Shown here in pieces: positions 14,869 to 17,920 of a stretch of DNA of 17,920 nt (within the stretch, counting starts at the first letter, position 1; every line of letters begins with the position of its first letter). The notes under the pieces were generated by a model. That model worked only from the letters and a program-made list of their open reading frames with translations, did no database searches and was not told where the DNA came from. Position numbers and translations under genes: made by a program. Source of the stretch: JALSRD01 sp964476595 (GTDB lineage: Bacteria; Desulfobacterota; Desulfobacteria; Desulfobacterales; JALSRD01); the NCBI GenBank assembly GCA_964476595.1, contig CAYZCL010000172.1, positions 1-17,920 of the forward strand, in the 5' to 3' direction.

Positions 14869-15663
14869 TTATGTTTTCTTTGTCGATTTATTCTCGAGAG
14901 TTTCCGCCAGCAGACGTGCTGTTGCCCGGGACGCCTCGATGACCGCCGGCAGCTTGGCGTCGTCCAGCGAGGCGGCAAAGCCCACCACCCACAACGCCAG
15001 GGTCAGTCCGCGGATTTGCCGGAGGCCCACGGCCACGGCCCGCACGCCGGGCAGGTACTCCTCGTTGTCGAGCGCGTAACCCTGCCGCCGCACGCGCGCG
15101 AGCTCCGCCAGGTAGGCCGCTTCGGTAGTGATGGAGTGCGGCGTGTAGGCCGGCAAGCCGTTTTCGGCGATCACCCGCCGTACGTGTTCCGTCTCCAGGC
15201 GGGCCAGAAATATCTTTCCCACGGCGCCCGCCATGAGTGGAATGGTGGTGCCGGGGGGCGATGAGATTTTCAGCGGCTTGTCCGCTTCGGCGGTGGCCAC
15301 GATGACCCCCCGCCGTCGGCTGAGGATGCCCAGAAAGACACTCTCTCCGATCCGTCGGCACAGCTCGGCCAGCACCGGTTGGGCGTTCTCGTGGATCTCC
15401 AGGTAATTCCAGCTGTTGAAGGCCAATTCGGCGATGGTGCCGCCCAGGATGTAACGGCGCCGCTCGAGGTCCTGGTCCAGGGCGCCGGCCTGCACCAGGG
15501 CTCGAATGAGGCCGTGAATGGTGCTCTTGCTCAGCCGCAGCTGCTTGGACAGCTGCGACAGGCTGAGGCCCTGGGGCGCCGCGGCCACGGCCCGCAGCAG
15601 GTCGAAGGCCCGCACCACGGCCGGTGCCCGGTAGCCTTCCGACAACCGGCGCGCGTCACCCAT
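14869..15663 (-). CDS. IclR-family transcriptional regulator
   Basis: 264 residues, typical length. An N-terminal winged helix-turn-helix (about 13-75: VVRAFDLLRAVAAAPQGLSLSQLSKQL then LSKSTIHGLIRALVQAG) is followed by the IclR effector-binding domain (about 90-258: ESVFLGILSRRRGVIVA, MAGAVGKIFLA, GYALDNEEYLPGVRAVAVGL). Family members bind small metabolites, often carboxylates, and repress or activate adjacent catabolic genes. The ATG at 15663 has a strong GGGAGG site. It lies inside the minus-strand operon between the MetV-like and amidohydrolase genes. Two identical-type dyads (GTTCA-N6-TGAAC) at the divergent promoters at the head of this operon are the best candidates for its operators. 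Confidence 0.93.
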   Translation of the reverse strand: MGDARRLSEGYRAPAVVRAFDLLRAVAAAPQGLSLSQLSKQLRLSKSTIHGLIRALVQAGALDQDLERRRYILGGTIAELAFNSWNYLEIHENAQPVLAELCRRIGESVFLGILSRRRGVIVATAEADKPLKISSPPGTTIPLMAGAVGKIFLARLETEHVRRVIAENGLPAYTPHSITTEAAYLAELARVRRQGYALDNEEYLPGVRAVAVGLRQIRGLTLALWVVGFAASLDDAKLPAVIEASRATARLLAETLENKSTKKT

Positions 15664-15695
15664 GACGACCTCCCGTGAGGCGCAGGCGTCCCACC

Positions 15696-16382
15696 CTAGC
15701 GGAAATCCCCCGGGCCGCCGGCCACTCCGGCCCGGCGCCGCACGCGCGGACCGCTGCCGCCGCCGGGGCGCCAGTCGCGGGTGGGAAAGATCTCTTCGAG
15801 CAGGTGCAGCTTGTCCTGCTTCCGGAGGCGGTAGTAGATCAGGGCCCAGGCGCAGGGCTGGGTGCTGTCCACCTCGCAGCTGCCGTTGCTGGTGCCGCCG
15901 CAGGGACCGTTGAGCAGTTTCTTGGCGCAGCGCGCGATGGGGCAGATGCCGCCGGTGTAAGCCAGCACGCAGTCGCCGCAGCCGCGGCACTTCTCGCGCC
16001 ACAGCCCGGCCTCGTCGGCCCCGCCCATGAAGGTGGTGTTCAGGGCCGGGAACACGGGCAGCGGCTCCAGTGCGTCGGAAACCATCTGCACCCCCACGCC
16101 GCAGGCCAGCGAAAGCACCGCGTCGGTTTCCGGCGGGGCCTCCAGGTAAGCGTCCAGCAGGTCCCGCTCGCACTGGCGCTCGATGGCGTCCACCCGGAAC
16201 TCGGGAACCCCTGCGGGGAAAAATTCGGGATGGGCCAGGCGGCGCGCCAGTTCACGGGCTTCGGCCAGGCCGCCGGAGCGGCACACGGTCACGCATCCCC
16301 CGCAGCCCAGCACCAGCACCCTCCGGCTGCCGGCCAGCAAGGGGGCGATTTCCACCAACGGTTTCGAATCGGCGACGATCAT
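15696..16382 (-). CDS. MetV-like methylenetetrahydrofolate reductase C-terminal domain protein
   Basis: 228 residues, very Cys-rich (13 Cys). LVLGCGGCVTVCRSGG (23-38), LACGVGVQ (92-99), ALNTTFMGG (113-121), CRGCGDCVLAYTGGICPIARC (132-152) and LNGPCGGTSNGSCEV (157-171) match the MTHFR C-terminal family, best known as MetV, the zinc/iron-sulfur partner of MetF in acetogens and sulfate reducers. Normally metF is adjacent; here there is no MetF, and the upstream gene encodes a ferredoxin. The start ATG at 16382 overlaps the ferredoxin stop (ATGA), so the two proteins are probably made in balance and may form a complex. The Arg/Gly-rich tail after about 205 looks nonconserved. Role in methyl-THF chemistry is a family inference; a different electron-transfer role is possible. 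Confidence 0.85.
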   Translation of the reverse strand: MIVADSKPLVEIAPLLAGSRRVLVLGCGGCVTVCRSGGLAEARELARRLAHPEFFPAGVPEFRVDAIERQCERDLLDAYLEAPPETDAVLSLACGVGVQMVSDALEPLPVFPALNTTFMGGADEAGLWREKCRGCGDCVLAYTGGICPIARCAKKLLNGPCGGTSNGSCEVDSTQPCAWALIYYRLRKQDKLHLLEEIFPTRDWRPGGGSGPRVRRRAGVAGGPGDFR

Positions 16383-16786
16383 GATGCCCTCTCCCTTTTC
16401 AGCCCTTTGCCGGCCGCCAGCGGGTAGGCCACCGCCAGTGATGCGCGCTGGGAGCGGTGACGGGCGCAAAGGTCCTCGGCCAGGGGTTCCAGCCGGTCGT
16501 CGACCGCCTCGGCCAGACGCGTGGTGTGCACGGGTTCGCCGCATACGCGGCAGCGGACCAGTTCCAGGGTCACCACCTCGTCCCAGCGGTTCCTGAGCAG
16601 GTACTGGAACTCGATGGCGTCCCGCGGGCACACCCGCCAGCAGGTGCCGCAGCGGGCGCAGCGGGTCATGTTGTGCAGCAGTGTGCGCTGCGGCCCCTCG
16701 TCGCGATAGTCCAGGGCCGAGGCCGGGCAGTTCCGGACACAGGCCAGGCACCCGGTGCAGCGGTCGTTCACCTGAAAATAAGCCAT
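16379..16786 (-). CDS. Two-cluster 4Fe-4S ferredoxin with extra C-terminal metal site
   Basis: 135 residues. Two classic cluster motifs are seen: CTGCLACVRNCP (Cys10, 13, 16, 20) and CARCGTCWRVCP (Cys43, 46, 49, 53). Beyond them CRVCGEPV (Cys79, Cys82) and LCARH (Cys107, His110) could bind another metal or form a rubredoxin-like knuckle. The ATG at 16786 is taken because GGGGGAAG lies directly upstream and the protein aligns from there; an upstream in-frame extension to 16837 has no site. It is the first gene of the operon with metV-like, iclR and amidohydrolase genes. A likely electron partner for the AOR encoded divergently, or for the MetV-like protein; both are inference. Confidence 0.9.
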   Translation of the reverse strand: MAYFQVNDRCTGCLACVRNCPASALDYRDEGPQRTLLHNMTRCARCGTCWRVCPRDAIEFQYLLRNRWDEVVTLELVRCRVCGEPVHTTRLAEAVDDRLEPLAEDLCARHRSQRASLAVAYPLAAGKGLKRERAS

Positions 16787-16847
16787 CTTCCCCCTCTCCC
16801 ATGCCTCTTCCGGACGTGTCCCCAAGTCAAAAGGCAATCCGCATAAC

Positions 16848-16863
16848 GTTCACCTCAATGAAC
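16848..16863. promoter_or_regulatory. Candidate IclR operator, left copy
   Basis: GTTCA-CCTCAA-TGAAC, 5-bp perfect arms with a 6-base spacer. It starts 12 bases after the -10 box of the minus-strand ferredoxin promoter. An identical-arm copy occurs at 17001-17016. Confidence 0.6.
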
Positions 16864-16875
16864 ACTCTGTTGCAT

Positions 16876-16904
16876 TTCATAGCGGTTTGCACTCGACTTG
16901 TCAA
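16876..16904 (-). promoter_or_regulatory. Sigma-70 promoter of the ferredoxin-MetV-IclR-amidohydrolase operon
   Basis: Minus strand: perfect -35 TTGACA (16899-16904), 17-base spacer, -10 TATGAA (16876-16881). Start expected near 16869, about 83 bases before the ferredoxin ATG. Confidence 0.62.
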
Positions 16905-16956
16905 TCAGCAATATCCACAACTACCGCGTTTGATTCTAGAACCGACTTCTTTTTGC

Positions 16957-16985
16957 TTGACATCAGGCGCCTTTGAATGCAAAAT
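16957..16985 (+). promoter_or_regulatory. Sigma-70 promoter of the zinc-ribbon/AOR genes
   Basis: Plus strand: perfect -35 TTGACA (16957-16962), 17-base spacer, -10 CAAAAT (16980-16985). Start expected near 16992, about 63 bases before the ATG at 17055. Confidence 0.6.
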
Positions 16986-17000
16986 GGCGGATCACAGGAT

Positions 17001-17016
17001 GTTCAGCATAATGAAC
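17001..17016. promoter_or_regulatory. Candidate IclR operator, right copy
   Basis: GTTCA-GCATAA-TGAAC, same arms and spacing as the copy at 16848-16863. It starts 15 bases after the -10 box of the plus-strand promoter, just past the predicted start site, where a bound protein would block RNA polymerase. Confidence 0.6.
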
Positions 17017-17054
17017 TCACTGAAGACCGAGAGAGAGGGAAAGGAGAGCGACCA

Positions 17055-17315
17055 ATGGCCAAGGACAACCAACCGCTGTCGACTGCCGAGAGCCTTCGCA
17101 AGACGCGCACCTACGGTAAGTTCCGGTGCCATAACCCCAGCTGCATGGGGCGCCTGACGCCCGAGCCCGGACAGGACAAGGTCGAATGCCCGGAGTGCGG
17201 CATGCAGTACCGGGTGGCGTGGATTCGGCCGGATTTTCCCAGGGTCCGCGGGCCGGTCTGGGACGTCAACCGCAAACTCGCCGAAGAAGCACTGAAGAAA
17301 AAGGAGGTCCAATAG
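17055..17315 (+). CDS. Small zinc-ribbon protein encoded ahead of AOR
   Basis: 86 residues. CHNPSC (Cys25, Cys30) and CPECG (Cys45, Cys48) give a C-x4-C...C-x2-C zinc ribbon or iron-binding knuckle; the Lys-rich tail is helical. The ATG at 17055 follows AAGGAGAG; the frame extends upstream to 16977 but that part includes the operator dyad and lacks a site. The stop at 17315 is one base before the AOR start, and the AOR ribosome site AAGGAGG lies within the last codons, so the two are surely cotranscribed. No characterised family was recognised. It could be a small accessory subunit or maturation factor of the oxidoreductase. Confidence 0.8.
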   Translation: MAKDNQPLSTAESLRKTRTYGKFRCHNPSCMGRLTPEPGQDKVECPECGMQYRVAWIRPDFPRVRGPVWDVNRKLAEEALKKKEVQ

Positions 17316-17316
17316 C

Positions 17317-17920
17317 ATGGCACTGAACCGCAAGATCGCCTACATCGATCTGACCACCGGCAAAATCGACATCGCGCCCATCCCCCTAGAGATCCGCAAG
17401 AAGTTCCTGGGGGGGCGCGGCCTGGACGCCTACCTGCTCTACAATCACACGCGCAAGGGGTGCGATCCCCTGGGGCCCGGCAACGCCCTGATCATCAGCG
17501 GCGGCCTGCTCACGGCCACCTGCGCCTCGGCCACGGCACGCACCCACATCATGGCCAAGTCGCCGCTCACCGGCCTGCTGGGCAGCGCCAACATGGGCGG
17601 CTTTTTCGCCCCCGAGCTGGCCTGGGCCGGTTTTCACCACCTGGTCATCACGGGAAAGGCCGAAAAACCGGTCTACATCTTCATCCACAACGGCGAGATC
17701 GAGATCCGCGACGCCGGCCACCTGTGGGGCAAGACCACCACCGAAACGCAGTGGGCCATCCGCGAGGAGCTGGGTGACGAGGAGATCAAGAGCTGCGTCA
17801 TCGGTCCGGCCGGTGAAAACCTGGTGCGCTACGCCAACGTCATGACCGGCATCAAGAACTCGGCCGGGCGCACCGGCATGGGCTGCGTCATGGGCTCCAA
17901 AAACCTCAAGGCCGTGGCCG
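17317..17920 (+). CDS. Aldehyde:ferredoxin oxidoreductase family protein (partial, N-terminal third)
   Basis: 201 residues visible before the right edge. The AOR N-terminal domain is clear: YIDLTTGKIDI (9-19), FLGGRGLDAYLLY (30-42), and the tungstopterin-binding stretch ARTHIMAKSPLTGLLGSANMG (74-94) with Arg75 and Asn92, then GGFFAPELAWAGF and GPAGENLVRYANVM (163-176). The family uses a bis-pterin tungsten (or molybdenum) centre and one 4Fe-4S cluster to oxidise aldehydes with ferredoxin, or runs in reverse; related BamB acts on benzoyl-CoA. The cluster-binding Cys and substrate-pocket residues lie beyond the window, so the subtype is undecided. The ATG at 17317 has a near-perfect AAGGAGG site. 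The divergent ferredoxin is a plausible electron partner. Confidence 0.94.
   Translation, partial: MALNRKIAYIDLTTGKIDIAPIPLEIRKKFLGGRGLDAYLLYNHTRKGCDPLGPGNALIISGGLLTATCASATARTHIMAKSPLTGLLGSANMGGFFAPELAWAGFHHLVITGKAEKPVYIFIHNGEIEIRDAGHLWGKTTTETQWAIREELGDEEIKSCVIGPAGENLVRYANVMTGIKNSAGRTGMGCVMGSKNLKAVA

Overview
The window looks like a chromosomal segment of a GC-rich anaerobe, most plausibly a sulfate-reducing Desulfobacterota (Desulfosarcina/Desulfatitalea-like). This is inferred from gene content: a tungsten-type aldehyde:ferredoxin oxidoreductase, a MetV-like methylene-THF reductase C-terminal protein, a DUF134 regulator beside an Mrp ATPase, and a PEP-CTERM protein with a sigma-54 two-component system. 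No RNA gene, insertion sequence or CRISPR array was seen.

Left block (1-4410, all minus strand): rlmD-like 23S rRNA methyltransferase overlapping a B12-type radical SAM protein, then DUF134 regulator and Mrp/NBP35 ATPase (cut by the window edge). The DUF134-mrp pair has its own sigma-70 promoter with a 17-bp palindrome over the -35 box.

Central block (4479-11328): divergent sigma-70 promoters at 4479-4531 separate rlmD from a plus-strand run of an alpha/beta hydrolase, a multi-spanning GAF histidine kinase and an NtrC-type response regulator with an intact GAFTGA motif. Just beyond lie a PilZ (c-di-GMP receptor) gene on the minus strand and a secreted PEP-CTERM protein gene on the plus strand. 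These two are divergent. Each has a well-matched sigma-54 -24/-12 promoter, and the 489-bp region between them carries a perfect 22-bp palindrome plus a second partial copy, placed as an enhancer for both. The block reads as a self-contained circuit: membrane sensor -> sigma-54 activator -> PilZ protein plus surface protein.

Right block (11410-17920): cinA (minus), a terminator, then a minus-strand operon of ferredoxin, MetV-like protein, IclR regulator and an adenine-deaminase-like amidohydrolase. It is divergent from a plus-strand pair of a small zinc-ribbon protein and the start of an AOR-family oxidoreductase. Both divergent sigma-70 promoters have the same dyad, GTTCA-N6-TGAAC, just downstream of the -10 box. 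This makes a strong candidate for joint repression by the IclR protein and ties the two transcripts into one metabolic module whose substrate is not known.
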